Shown in pieces: positions 24,968 through 34,865 of a stretch of DNA of 64,000 nucleotides. The stretch comes from HXMU1420-13 sp965601825 (GTDB lineage Bacteria > Bacteroidota > Rhodothermia > Balneolales > Balneolaceae): NCBI GenBank assembly GCA_965601825.1, contig OZ271839.1, forward strand, positions 3,100,001 through 3,164,000, written 5' to 3'. A program made the translations under genes and the position numbers. The notes below the pieces were generated by a model that saw nothing but the letters and a program-made list of their open reading frames with translations, was not told the origin of the DNA and searched no databases. Numbering within the stretch: position 1 is the first letter of the stretch; the number at the start of each line of letters is the position of its first letter.

Positions 24968-26236
24968 TTAAGATTTCAAATCCGGTTTCTTTTTAACTTC
25001 GTTTACTTTCACTCTTACTTTTTTGATCCGGTTATTTTGAACCGAATGAACCGTGAGTTCCAGATTCTTGAAAGTTAAACGTTCACCTACGGTTGGCAGG
25101 TTTTCAGTAGTGTGATATATCAAGCCACCCAATGTCTCAAATTCATCAGTTTCAGAGGTTAGATCACATTCTAATATATCTTCCATGTCATCTAAATCAA
25201 TTTGGGCATCGAAGATATATATCCCACTTTTAAAACGGGTATACATATCGTCATCTTCTCCCTCTTCATCTATGATATCACCAACAATTTCCTCTAAAAT
25301 ATCATCCATTGTTGCGATACCTTCTGTTCCTCCATACTCATCAACAACCACTGCTAAGTGTGTCTTTTCTTGCTGAAAATTTCTTAAGAGATCATCCAAT
25401 TTTTTTGTCTGAGGCACATATAACGCCTTTCTACAAATTGATTTCCAATTAAAAGCCGGTGAATTACCAGCCTGACTTAAAAACGGTAATACATCCTTTG
25501 CATAAATAACGCCAAGAATTGTATCCAGATCATTTTCATATAGCGGCATTCTGGAGTAACCCTCCTTCTTGATCAATGCTAATACATCATCCAGGTTATC
25601 ATCTACAGAAACTCCAATCACATTCACTCTGGAGGTCATAATTTCACGTACCGTTGTTGTTCCGAAGTCGATTACATTTTCAATAATCTCACGTTCATCT
25701 TCCTTAAGTGATCCTTCTTGCTCGCTTACTTCCGCCATCGTTTTAATGTCTTCTGAGGTCATTTTTGAAGTCGGCTTAGGTAGGTTTCTCTCTAGTGTAA
25801 TTGCACTTTCAGCTAAAATTGTAGCGATTGGCTTAAGTAAGATATACAAGGTATAAATCAACCCGCTAACTTTTCTAGAAACACCAAGTGGATCGTTTAT
25901 TGCAATCAGTTTTGGTGTAATTTCACTTAAAATCAGAATTAGAAATGTAAGCAGAATCACCTCGATGGTATAAACCAATACATCTGATAACCCAATAATA
26001 CTTAACAAACTTCCTGTAATTACCGCAGCTAATACTGATGCTAAGATATTCGAAAATGTATTCCCTATTAGGATGGTAGCTAATAAGCGCCTTGGCTTGT
26101 TGAGCATGGTAATAATTCGATAATCAGCTGATTGACCGTGTTCATCTTGTTGGAGATCTTCCAATCGATTAGCTAGTGAAAAAAAAGCCACCTCTGATCC
26201 GGAGAAGAATGCAGAAAATACCAGCCCAAGAATCAT
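24968..26236 (-). CDS. CNNM/CorC-HlyC family membrane protein
   Basis: At least 422 residues. A DUF21 membrane domain (SAFFSGSEVAFFSL and IGNTFSNILAS, about residues 1-180), two CBS domains (IMTSRVNVIGVSVDDN... and VPQTKKLDDLLRNFQQEKTH, about 190-310) with DEYGGTEGIATMDDILEEIVGDI, and a C-terminal CorC_HlyC FAD-like domain. These are Mg2+/Co2+ transport or homeostasis proteins. The ATG at 26236 starts in the middle of what looks like the first helix; the frame is open to near the predicted transcription start with hydrophobic residues (IDIIVISIQLFL), so a non-ATG start further up is possible. Promoter at 26367-26397. Confidence 0.9.
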   Translation of the reverse strand: MILGLVFSAFFSGSEVAFFSLANRLEDLQQDEHGQSADYRIITMLNKPRRLLATILIGNTFSNILASVLAAVITGSLLSIIGLSDVLVYTIEVILLTFLILILSEITPKLIAINDPLGVSRKVSGLIYTLYILLKPIATILAESAITLERNLPKPTSKMTSEDIKTMAEVSEQEGSLKEDEREIIENVIDFGTTTVREIMTSRVNVIGVSVDDNLDDVLALIKKEGYSRMPLYENDLDTILGVIYAKDVLPFLSQAGNSPAFNWKSICRKALYVPQTKKLDDLLRNFQQEKTHLAVVVDEYGGTEGIATMDDILEEIVGDIIDEEGEDDDMYTRFKSGIYIFDAQIDLDDMEDILECDLTSETDEFETLGGLIYHTTENLPTVGERLTFKNLELTVHSVQNNRIKKVRVKVNEVKKKPDLKS

Positions 26237-26366
26237 AAGGAAGAGCTGGATCGATATTACAATTATATCGATCTCCCCGTTTGCACTAATTATTCCAATT
26301 GTATCTGCAAATAACAGACTATTATTAATTAGAAATTCGATATGTACTCTGTTGTTATGGTTTGTT

Positions 26367-26397
26367 CAAATTTAAGTACGATGTGAATCTGTACAAA
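26367..26397 (-). promoter_or_regulatory. Promoter of the CNNM-murB unit (exact consensus)
   Basis: Minus strand: TTTG (26397-26394), 19 bases, TAAATTTG (26374-26367). Exact fit to TTTG-N19-TAnnTTTG. Transcription would start near 26360, about 124 bases before the ATG at 26236. Confidence 0.72.
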
Positions 26398-26430
26398 ATA
26401 AAAAAAGCGATAGAGTTGCCTCTATCGCTT
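26396..26430 (-). terminator. Terminator of ssb
   Basis: Minus strand: AAGCGATAGAG, loop of 4, CTCTATCGCTT, then TTTTTTTATTTTG. An 11-bp perfect stem, about 20 bases after the ssb stop; its U-tract borders the CNNM promoter. Confidence 0.92.
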
Positions 26431-26451
26431 AATATCAAAAAGTGATTTTGA

Positions 26452-26907
26452 TTAGAACGGAAGATCATCATCCATGTTATCAAAAGAACTATCAATGGTA
26501 GTTGCGCTCGACATTGGAGCAGCAGCTTGTGGAGCTGCTTGCTGTGCCGGTGCTCCTTGACTTTGTTGTCCACCACCGCGACTGTCTAGCATTGTCATTT
26601 GAAGCGCCTTTATCTCGGTTGTATATCTTTTTTGACCTTGATTGTCTTCCCATTGACGAGTTTGCAATGGACCTTCAACATATATTAAAGAGCCTTTATG
26701 GAGGTATTGCTGACAAATTTCAGCAAGTCTGCCCCAGGCAACAACACGGTGCCATTCTGTTCTTTCTTGTTGTTCACCGTTACCATCTTTGTATCGCTCG
26801 CTAGTTGCAACACTTAGTGTAGCTACTGCTGTGTTTGATTGGGTGTATCTTACTTCTGGATCTTGGCCTAAACGACCGATTAGCATTACTTTATTTAATG
26901 AACTCAT
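26452..26907 (-). CDS. ssb: Single-stranded DNA-binding protein
   Basis: 151 residues. An OB fold (residues 1-110: NKVMLIGRLGQDPEVRYTQ, VATLSVATSERYKD, EWHRVVAWGRLAEICQQYLHKG, LIYVEGPLQTRQWED) followed by a Gln/Ala/Gly-rich linker and the acidic tip DDDLPF, which recruits repair and replication proteins. Binds ssDNA as a tetramer. A TATTTTTG box (26983-26976, minus strand) could be its -7 element. Stand-alone gene with its own terminator. Confidence 0.96.
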   Translation of the reverse strand: MSSLNKVMLIGRLGQDPEVRYTQSNTAVATLSVATSERYKDGNGEQQERTEWHRVVAWGRLAEICQQYLHKGSLIYVEGPLQTRQWEDNQGQKRYTTEIKALQMTMLDSRGGGQQSQGAPAQQAAPQAAAPMSSATTIDSSFDNMDDDLPF

Positions 26908-26975
26908 TACGTATCCTACTGTCTATTAATTAAGGTTTGTTTAAAAGGTAAGACCCTTCTCAAAACTATTCCTTA

Positions 26976-26983
26976 CAAAAATA
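26976..26983 (-). promoter_or_regulatory. Possible ssb -7 box
   Basis: Minus-strand TATTTTTG matches TAnnTTTG; no clear TTTG at the -33 position. About 70 bp before the ssb ATG. Confidence 0.35.
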
Positions 26984-27130
26984 ATTTTAGACCTGTTTCT
27001 ATCATTAAGTTTTTACTTAATGATATTTTTTTGTGGATAATTTTATTACTCGAAGATTATAAATTTAGAGAGCGAATTTAACTTATCACCCAGGATTTAC
27101 ATCAGAAAGTTTGAGTTATCAAACATTCGA

Positions 27131-29038
27131 TTAGTTGTTTCGAACCAATACCAATTGTTGTTGATCCGATCTCCTAACATCATTAAGAAAATTTCTGAGT
27201 TCAGAATATGACTCTGCAGAAATCTCTCTCTCTTTCATTTTCAATTCACGGTTAAAAACATAAGTCTGATCATCAACTTTATTCACCTCTGAGTAGTATT
27301 CAGCAAATTCAAGCATTATATCTGACGACTTTGGTAGAGATTCAATTTCATATCCTATTGGAACTTTAAACGTTACCGAATCATACTCAGTAAAAGAATA
27401 ATTAAACTGGATTGGTAACTTGCGATTTTTACTATCCTCAATATTAAACTTCCATCTATTAAGCCTATTAATAGGAATAAATAGTCGCTTCGAAGAGCTA
27501 TTTGCATAGTTATCTAGGGTGGCTTGGAATGTAATTGATGATATCTCACTAGCAGAATTAACACCGGTAAAATCAGCTTCATTTATTTTATGAACACCGC
27601 TTTCGAGTTGGTCGTCTAACCATTCAATTTTATCTGAATCGCTCACAGATAACACATTATGTAATACACCCGATTGGTTTGCTCCTGAAAAAGAAATATT
27701 CCCATCTAACATTGCATTACCTTCTTGGTCGATATTCAAAGTGTAAACGATCTTTTGGGCATTATCCGAATATTTTTTTTCGGGTGTATCAACAATCTCC
27801 CCACCATTCTCAGTAACTAACAATGCTTTTTTACTATAACCATCACCTAGGTTATTTGGTGGTAAGTATTTACTCGTACATTCTAACCAAATTTCTTCTC
27901 CGTTCTCCAATACAACCCTAAGAACTACATGATTAAATTGATTACCTGAAAACTCTTCTATAAGTGGTCTGGAGCTTGTGGCATTTATCAGAACGGCATC
28001 GGCTTTAATGCCAACATATTCCAAAGCAGCCTGCATATAATTTGTAAGTGCCTTACAATCACCATAACTGTTATCAAATACATATTGAGCCGAAAATGGC
28101 TTCCAGCCGCCAATACCAAGCTGAATACTTACATATCTATTTTTTTCCTGTAGATAGTTGAATAATATTGCTACAATTTCTTCCTGATCCGTTACACCAC
28201 TAACTAATGCATCAATTTCACTTTTAGCCGCTTCTGGCAATTCTCTTGTTTCAGCACCTAAATCATAATACCACTTCCCAAAGTTCTTCCAGTTGCTGGC
28301 ATCACCGATTGATTCTCCAACCTTGAAAACTCCTGGTGAGACTAACATATAAGGGACATTATCAATTATTGAAGAATACGGTTCCGTTTCAATGGCCATT
28401 TGATTAGCTAAATTCCAAACACTCACTGTGCCGTTCACAGTCTCATTATCATATCTATCCGGTTCAAAATTAACCGGGTGAGTTCGTACTCCTGTTCTAT
28501 AATCGGAAACCGAAAAACTTGAAGATTCAATAGATTGATCTGGTAGCATTGGATACCAACCTGGCAAATTCAAAGTACTGTAGAGTGTTCGTTGATACTC
28601 ATATTCAATGGTATAAGGATATGAATTACTATAAGCCTGGATTACTTTTACTCTATTATCTGACAAGAATGAAACTCCATCATACTGACTGAAATCCCCA
28701 GCATCTGCCATTGAATAAGTTTGTAACACTTGTCCATTTCGATCAATAACTCTAGCATTTAGATACTCTACTTCACTCAGATTATCATAGCTGACTACAA
28801 TATTTGAAAGATCGGAGTGCTCTTCATTATGAATTGTTATTGCTACACGCTCGGTATATGTTGCTAAGGAAGCACTATGTACTACTAATTCAATATTACT
28901 TTCCCGAACGGTAGAATATGCATTTTCTAGAAGATCTGGATTTATTGCACTGTAGTCATTAGTCGAAAACTGGTACAACATTTCAGTAGAAGAACAGCTG
29001 AGAAGTAATAATGCTAAAACTGTTGAGAAGTATTTCAT
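27131..29038 (-). CDS. DUF3857/transglutaminase-like lipoprotein with Cys and His retained
   Basis: 635 residues; a lipoprotein signal (LALLLLSC). Residues about 60-230 match DUF3857, a central transglutaminase-core fold follows, and the C-terminal part is a beta-rich domain. In the core the catalytic Cys is present (SYGDCKALTNYM, C328) as is His 370 (FNHVVLR), but the third triad position lies in WLECTSKY instead of the usual LDPT/D line. Probably periplasmic or outer-membrane anchored. Third gene of a tandem set of three paralogues; its start overlaps the previous stop by 4 bp. Substrate unknown. Confidence 0.88.
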   Translation of the reverse strand: MKYFSTVLALLLLSCSSTEMLYQFSTNDYSAINPDLLENAYSTVRESNIELVVHSASLATYTERVAITIHNEEHSDLSNIVVSYDNLSEVEYLNARVIDRNGQVLQTYSMADAGDFSQYDGVSFLSDNRVKVIQAYSNSYPYTIEYEYQRTLYSTLNLPGWYPMLPDQSIESSSFSVSDYRTGVRTHPVNFEPDRYDNETVNGTVSVWNLANQMAIETEPYSSIIDNVPYMLVSPGVFKVGESIGDASNWKNFGKWYYDLGAETRELPEAAKSEIDALVSGVTDQEEIVAILFNYLQEKNRYVSIQLGIGGWKPFSAQYVFDNSYGDCKALTNYMQAALEYVGIKADAVLINATSSRPLIEEFSGNQFNHVVLRVVLENGEEIWLECTSKYLPPNNLGDGYSKKALLVTENGGEIVDTPEKKYSDNAQKIVYTLNIDQEGNAMLDGNISFSGANQSGVLHNVLSVSDSDKIEWLDDQLESGVHKINEADFTGVNSASEISSITFQATLDNYANSSSKRLFIPINRLNRWKFNIEDSKNRKLPIQFNYSFTEYDSVTFKVPIGYEIESLPKSSDIMLEFAEYYSEVNKVDDQTYVFNRELKMKEREISAESYSELRNFLNDVRRSDQQQLVLVRNN

Positions 29039-31074
29039 GATGCTTTCTTTAAAACAATGTTTTCAGCTAGTGTTTGTACCAGTTGTTCATACATATTCCT
29101 TAACGCTTCGTACTCTTCAGGCATAAATCTTGGTTTATTCACTTTGAGAATATATCTCATCATTATAGCGCCAGAACCAGCTTGTAATATTCTCTGGAAT
29201 TCAGCTCCATTATCTGGTAATCTATACATAATTGGTTTTGGCAATTCTTCTACAATCCACCCCTGTGGCAAACTCACATTCATGGTAACTACGCGTTGAA
29301 ATGGATAATTGTAATCTACCGGAAAAAATCTATCCTCTATCTTAAATGGGTTTTTAGTGATTCCTCCTATAATCATTGGATTAAAATACATTACATCTCC
29401 AGATACAGTCTCATCATTGGAAAACTCGAGCTGATAAGTAAATCCATTTTCGAAATCATCCAAAGTTCCAATTACATTACTAACCTTGGTGAACGATTCA
29501 TCATCAAACAAAAAGTTCTGAAAAAAAGTAACAGAATCGGTTTTAGAATATCCCTTTCTAATGTTTACAGCATAATAACCTGAGGTTTGTGTTCTTAAAC
29601 TTCCTTGAAAGCCTGCATCTGAAATATTTAGCATTACAGTACTTACAGTTGTGTTTAAAGCTGAATTATTGACTGGAATCCAGATTACTTGATCTCTATA
29701 AAGTAGCAAGCCATTGGTGCCAAGCACATTTTCTGGAAGCAATGTATATGGTCGATATTTGTCAGTTGCATCGAGAATAAATGCTTCTTCACCCATATCA
29801 ACATAAACTAACGTGTGATTAAACTGATCCACAACACCAAGCAATGTATTTATTTCACCATTTTGATGTGTGCTTACAATAAGCGGATATGCATTCATAC
29901 CTGCTTCTTTTAACATTTGAAGCAAGGTCATATTTATTTCAGAGCCTGAACCACGACCTTTTTTGAAGACGTCTATCGTATTTTGATCCAAAAACACACC
30001 GTAGTAACCATCCCACTGAACTCTGTTAATTATATCGTTGTAGATTATCTGCATTTTAGAACGTGCAGATTCTACTCCATATGTTAGGTATTGAACCTCT
30101 CTTTTCAGGTCGTCATTACTTCTTATTTTTTTCCCAAAATCATCATCATTCAACAAGTCAGAAATTAATTCAACCCACGGTCGTGCATAACTTAACCCAA
30201 CTTGACCGGGATATTGAAGCCCAATTATTTGAAATTCAACTTTTGCTTCATATTCGTTTCTAGATCTAATAAACGGTTCATCCGGTAATGCGGGAACATC
30301 TTTCATCACAAAATGAAGTTCTTCGCCTTTGAAATCTAAAGTTTCAGTAACCCTTTGCCCCATACCACTAACTCCAATTCGATTACTGGAGTTATTTACA
30401 GTGAATGTTATCCGAGCTCTGTCTTCGTAAACACTACTATTTTTGATATATAAATCGTGTTCCCCTGTAGTTTGATAGGAGAACGAATAAAACTCAGGTA
30501 TTTTTGTTTTGTATTCACTCCAGATTGTTGGGATATCCGTTTGAAAATGCCAGTCGGGATACCAAAATTGGAAATCCATAACCATATCATAGCTTATTTC
30601 TATGATACTACCCTTCTTAACACCAGGAATTGAAAACTTCAAATCAGACCAACTTCGCGTGTCCTTTTCTATGAAAATTTCGTCTCTTTTTAAGCTTTGT
30701 TCTTGTACTGTACCATTTTCTAGTAGTGTGTAAGATGTAGCTCTTACATTTTCGATTTTTTGTTCTGGTCTCATATGCCTAAATGGGATTATTACATCCG
30801 CAACTTTTGTACCAGCATCTTGTAGCACCTTTAACCGTTGATGCCGACTATATTGCAGCTGAAAACCATCTGATCGATCATATTTTACTTCCGATTCACC
30901 ATAATCAAACAATACTACTGCATTCGCAGATGAATCCAGGTCATATATTTCCATTTCATAATGTGAATCGGGAATGCTTCCATAGTCATAAACCTGAGCA
31001 TTAATTTGTACTGAAGTAATTAATGAAACAGTTACTACTACAAATAATCCGAATAGTTTTCTAACAAGTCTCAT
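29035..31074 (-). CDS. DUF3857/transglutaminase-like secreted protein, catalytic Cys missing
   Basis: 679 residues from MRLVRKLFGLFVVVTV with a signal peptide ending INAQ. DUF3857 (about 50-220) is followed by a transglutaminase-like fold where the Cys line reads KGRGSGSEINMTLLQML, without Cys, while FNHTLVYV and FILDATDKYRPY keep the His and Asp. The last domain ends in PEEYEALRNMYEQLVQ and LAENIVLKK. I chose ATG 31074 because GGGAG lies about 9 bases upstream and it avoids overlap with the previous gene (stop at 31079). Its sister at 31079-33052 is closely related throughout. Confidence 0.88.
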   Translation of the reverse strand: MRLVRKLFGLFVVVTVSLITSVQINAQVYDYGSIPDSHYEMEIYDLDSSANAVVLFDYGESEVKYDRSDGFQLQYSRHQRLKVLQDAGTKVADVIIPFRHMRPEQKIENVRATSYTLLENGTVQEQSLKRDEIFIEKDTRSWSDLKFSIPGVKKGSIIEISYDMVMDFQFWYPDWHFQTDIPTIWSEYKTKIPEFYSFSYQTTGEHDLYIKNSSVYEDRARITFTVNNSSNRIGVSGMGQRVTETLDFKGEELHFVMKDVPALPDEPFIRSRNEYEAKVEFQIIGLQYPGQVGLSYARPWVELISDLLNDDDFGKKIRSNDDLKREVQYLTYGVESARSKMQIIYNDIINRVQWDGYYGVFLDQNTIDVFKKGRGSGSEINMTLLQMLKEAGMNAYPLIVSTHQNGEINTLLGVVDQFNHTLVYVDMGEEAFILDATDKYRPYTLLPENVLGTNGLLLYRDQVIWIPVNNSALNTTVSTVMLNISDAGFQGSLRTQTSGYYAVNIRKGYSKTDSVTFFQNFLFDDESFTKVSNVIGTLDDFENGFTYQLEFSNDETVSGDVMYFNPMIIGGITKNPFKIEDRFFPVDYNYPFQRVVTMNVSLPQGWIVEELPKPIMYRLPDNGAEFQRILQAGSGAIMMRYILKVNKPRFMPEEYEALRNMYEQLVQTLAENIVLKKAS

Positions 31075-31078
31075 AAAA

Positions 31079-33052
31079 TTAAACTCCCTTTTTAAGCACA
31101 ATGTTTTCAGACAAACTAGTTACTAGTTTGTCATACATTTCCTTAATAAGATCATATTCATCCGGCATAAACCTCTCTTTGTTAATTCTTAAGCGATAGT
31201 TGACCACAATTTTATTTCCATCAAGCTGGATAATACGCCGGAATTCTCCTGCTCGTTGTGGTAATCGGTGCAATACTGATTCAGGAGCTTCATCAACAAC
31301 CCATCCTTCTGGTACTGTAATATTAATGATTACGTTTTTGTCAAAAGGATAATCGAAATCAATAGGGTATGATCTTTCTTCAAGCTTAAAAGGATTAGAA
31401 TCATACTTTTCGGTAATTATGGGATTAAAATAAATTACAGCTGTATTAGCAGCGTCCCAATTCGAATTGAAAGATGAGGTATACTCAAATAACCCTTCAT
31501 CAAACTTATCGTTTAGCTCAACCAAATCTAACTCTGATTCACCCGGAATCGAATACTCTCTATTAAGAACAGCTTGAACTGAGTCTTTTTCTTCAAACTC
31601 TTCCCGGATATCCATTGCGAATATACCATGATATTTAGACTGAATATCACCTCGGAAACCCTGTTCATCCATCTCCATAGTTATAAACTTAGTAACATTA
31701 TTGCGTGAGTTACTTTCAATGGGCACCCATGCTACACTTCCTTCTTTAATTAGTAAACCATCTCCGTTTAAATTGGAAGCAGGGAGAATGTTGTAAGGTC
31801 TTTTGTCATTCTTCGCATCTAGTATATGATAAATGTCTCCTACTTTTACATAAGCCAGTGTATGATTAAAAGATGAAATGACTGGCAGGTTATTAATGAT
31901 TTCACCATTACTACGAGTACTTATTACCAGTGGATGTGCCTCAAATCCGGCTTGTCGTAATGCCTGAATAAGTAGCAAATTTATACTTGCTCCATTACCA
32001 ACTGAATCTTCTAAAACTTTATCTAAACCATCAAATGCATAAATACCTACATATTCATTCCATTCTATTTTAGAGGATACCAAATTGTAGATTTTCACCA
32101 TATCATCAAATGAAGATGAATCAGACAATGATACTTCGGCAAGTAACTCATCAATCTTATCTGAATTCCTGAGACGTTTACCTAAGTCACGATCTTCTAA
32201 TAATCGATCTTTCACTGCGGGCCAAGTACCCATAAAATATTGCTTCGTACTCCCGGGCATTTCTATTGTAGATAACTGAAAACGCATATGTGCCAAATAA
32301 TCAATACTGGCTTTCATATGTGGCTCACTAGTCAAGGCAGGAATGTCTTGCATTGCAAAATCGTACTCAGTTCCCTCAAAATCATAAGTATAACTACTTG
32401 CACCCTGGCCAAATATTATTCGATCCTGATAGGTTTTTTGATCGAATTTTGAATAATAGTGAAACCCACGGCGTACTGTTTCATAATTAAACCACTCAGG
32501 AATTTGTGCTACATATCCGCTCCAAACTGTTGGAATTTCACGTTGAAAAAACCAGTCAGGAAAATCCATAGGATCGTTTGAGTGCAACTCATAAGAGTAT
32601 TCAAAAACACTACCCTTCCTTAAATTTGGTAATGTAAACTTCAGGTCAGACCAAACATCCGAAATTTTCTCAGTATGCTTTTCTCTTCTACCAAGATTCG
32701 TTTTATCAATCTTTCCATTTGGAGTAAGATTGTAAGTGGTAGCCTTTACCCGACTAACTGATTGCTTTGGCTCGACTTTTCTATGTCGAATTGCAATATC
32801 TCCATATTCAAGTCCTTCATCAGTTAAAATCTTGATTCTGATATGTCGCTTAAATTTGACATTCCACTCATCATTATAGTAATCAATCAGTGTTTCGCCT
32901 TGATCAAATAACACAACAGCGCTTGCGGAAGAATCTAATTCATATACTTCCATTTCTAATTGCTCTATTGGAACGTCACCAAACTTGTAAACCTGTGCCA
33001 GAGATGAACTTGTAAATAATAGTGAAAATAATACCCAGAAAAATAGTCTCAT
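31079..33052 (-). CDS. DUF3857/transglutaminase-like secreted protein, catalytic Cys missing
   Basis: 657 residues, first gene of the three-paralogue run. Signal peptide FFWVLFSLLFTSSSLAQ. The N-terminus VYKFGDVPIEQLEMEVYELD aligns with VYDYGSIPDSHYEMEIYDLD of the next gene, and both end in SENIVLKK/AENIVLKK. In the core the Cys position reads SVGNGASINLLLIQALRQ, lacking Cys, with FNHTLAYV and HILDAKNDKRPY retained. Many Bacteroidota DUF3857 proteins share this loss, so the domain may bind instead of cut. A clear promoter was not found in the 190 bp upstream. Confidence 0.88.
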   Translation of the reverse strand: MRLFFWVLFSLLFTSSSLAQVYKFGDVPIEQLEMEVYELDSSASAVVLFDQGETLIDYYNDEWNVKFKRHIRIKILTDEGLEYGDIAIRHRKVEPKQSVSRVKATTYNLTPNGKIDKTNLGRREKHTEKISDVWSDLKFTLPNLRKGSVFEYSYELHSNDPMDFPDWFFQREIPTVWSGYVAQIPEWFNYETVRRGFHYYSKFDQKTYQDRIIFGQGASSYTYDFEGTEYDFAMQDIPALTSEPHMKASIDYLAHMRFQLSTIEMPGSTKQYFMGTWPAVKDRLLEDRDLGKRLRNSDKIDELLAEVSLSDSSSFDDMVKIYNLVSSKIEWNEYVGIYAFDGLDKVLEDSVGNGASINLLLIQALRQAGFEAHPLVISTRSNGEIINNLPVISSFNHTLAYVKVGDIYHILDAKNDKRPYNILPASNLNGDGLLIKEGSVAWVPIESNSRNNVTKFITMEMDEQGFRGDIQSKYHGIFAMDIREEFEEKDSVQAVLNREYSIPGESELDLVELNDKFDEGLFEYTSSFNSNWDAANTAVIYFNPIITEKYDSNPFKLEERSYPIDFDYPFDKNVIINITVPEGWVVDEAPESVLHRLPQRAGEFRRIIQLDGNKIVVNYRLRINKERFMPDEYDLIKEMYDKLVTSLSENIVLKKGV

Positions 33053-33263
33053 ATATACTTAAATGATTGAATTTGCAGCATCGAAGTAAGTGTATTTAGA
33101 AATTAAATTCAACCGGATTTGAACCATTTTTGATTCAATTTATATGAGCCAGAAAAAGAAAAAATTTGGTATTAAAATCATTGTGTAACATCTTCTGAAC
33201 TAGTTACCTCTTACAGAAGTAAATATTTAGTCGATAACAGGAGAATTGAATCAAGGCAGTTTT

Positions 33264-34853
33264 ATGAATTCTACTCCATCAGTTGTTAGTTCAACTATTT
33301 CACAGAGCATAGGTTTGCCCACCTATAACGGGCCATGGGGGAAAGCACAAGCTTCTCATTTAGTTCGAAGAACACACTTCGGAAACAAGATCAATGATCT
33401 AAATAGGGTTCGGTCCTTTCAGGATGCTAGTCAGGCTGCGTCTACGATTGTAGATGACGCTATTAATGCAGTATTACCTGATGATCCGACCTGGTTTTCC
33501 AGTGGTAATTCCGGAGACATCCTTGACATGTACGATATCCAATTCAGCTGGATGGATGGTATGTACAATGGTGGCTTCTTATCAAAGATGTTGTTGTTCT
33601 GGACCAATCATTTTGCGGTATCATATCAAAACATGAATGACTTACCAGGTAAAGCGCCAAATAGCTACGCCAGTCATATGTTTAAATATGTGAAGCTGCT
33701 GCAAACTGATGGTTTTGGTGATTTCAAAGAATTAGTTCGCAACGTGAGTAAAAACTCAGCGATGTTGTACTACTTAAATAACTATAACAACAGTGCTGGT
33801 CAGCCAAATGAAGATTTCGCTCGCGAACTCCTTGAGTTATTTGCTCTCGGAACGACCGATAAAAATGGAAATCCGAATTATACCGAAGCTGACGTTGCTG
33901 AAGTAGCGCGTGCGGTAACCGGCTGGAGAGTTATTGATTCGAATTTAAGTGGGTTTTTCGATAATGACCGATTTGACTCAGGCCAAAAGACTATACTTGG
34001 TCAAACCGGCAATTACAACATGGATACAGTTGTTGATCTGATTTTTGATAGTAAAACTGACGATGTTGCCTGGTTTATATCGAAAAAACTCTACAATTTC
34101 TTCGTTAGTGCAGAACCGGATAATACAGCTATTCAACTGCTAGCTGATTATTGCTTAAGCGTAAACTTTGATATCGGTGAAACACTCAAGCATTTATTTT
34201 CAAGTGCCCATTTTTATGAAGAGCGTTTTTATGGATCTCGAATAAAGAGTCCGATTGAAATATTCATGAGCTTTTTAAGACAGTTTGAAATTGTACCGAC
34301 TCCTGACTTAAAAGAGTTCATTAGATTAGAAATGCCCGGGTTAAATGAAGAACTACTTCGACCGGAAACCGTATTTGGTTGGGATGGATATAATCCACCG
34401 GATTCGGATGGATCACCTGGACATTACACTTGGCTGAATACAAATTTGCTACCTGCAAGATGGAGTACGATTAGTGATATGATTTATGGCGGTGATGGTG
34501 CAACCGATCAATACGATCCAATTCGAATTGCAGAAAAGGTATCAGATCCATTAAACCCATTTAGTCTTGCTGAGGATATTGCAGAACATGTTCTTTCCTT
34601 ACCACTAGATCAGGTTGGAATTCGCCAAGTTGAAGAAGACTTTTCAGGTGATCCAAATCTATCACCGAATGTATCCGGATTCCCCGATTACAAAATCAAT
34701 CTTACAAAAATACTATTAGGTCCTATTCCCTGGTATGAATGGACAGCAAACACCGACAACGACGGTAATTTATACTATGATGATCTATTCGCTGAAGCAC
34801 TTCGGCAATACATCTCATATCTCATTCAACTACCAGCCTATCAATTAATCTAG
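33264..34853 (+). CDS. DUF1800 domain-containing protein
   Basis: 529 residues from ATG 33264 (AAGG 7 bases upstream; a TTG at 33246 is the alternative). The DUF1800 family is seen from ASHLVRRTHFGNKINDLNRV through LLFWTNHFAVS, the FARELLELFALGTTDKNGNPNYTEADV motif and VFGWDGYNPP. The family is almost always encoded next to a DUF1501 gene, as here (12 bp apart). No signal peptide is obvious. Biochemical role unknown; the pair has been linked in the literature to secreted or cell-surface protein sets of Bacteroidota and Planctomycetota. Confidence 0.93.
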   Translation: MNSTPSVVSSTISQSIGLPTYNGPWGKAQASHLVRRTHFGNKINDLNRVRSFQDASQAASTIVDDAINAVLPDDPTWFSSGNSGDILDMYDIQFSWMDGMYNGGFLSKMLLFWTNHFAVSYQNMNDLPGKAPNSYASHMFKYVKLLQTDGFGDFKELVRNVSKNSAMLYYLNNYNNSAGQPNEDFARELLELFALGTTDKNGNPNYTEADVAEVARAVTGWRVIDSNLSGFFDNDRFDSGQKTILGQTGNYNMDTVVDLIFDSKTDDVAWFISKKLYNFFVSAEPDNTAIQLLADYCLSVNFDIGETLKHLFSSAHFYEERFYGSRIKSPIEIFMSFLRQFEIVPTPDLKEFIRLEMPGLNEELLRPETVFGWDGYNPPDSDGSPGHYTWLNTNLLPARWSTISDMIYGGDGATDQYDPIRIAEKVSDPLNPFSLAEDIAEHVLSLPLDQVGIRQVEEDFSGDPNLSPNVSGFPDYKINLTKILLGPIPWYEWTANTDNDGNLYYDDLFAEALRQYISYLIQLPAYQLI

Positions 34854-34865
34854 AGGGACCTAATT

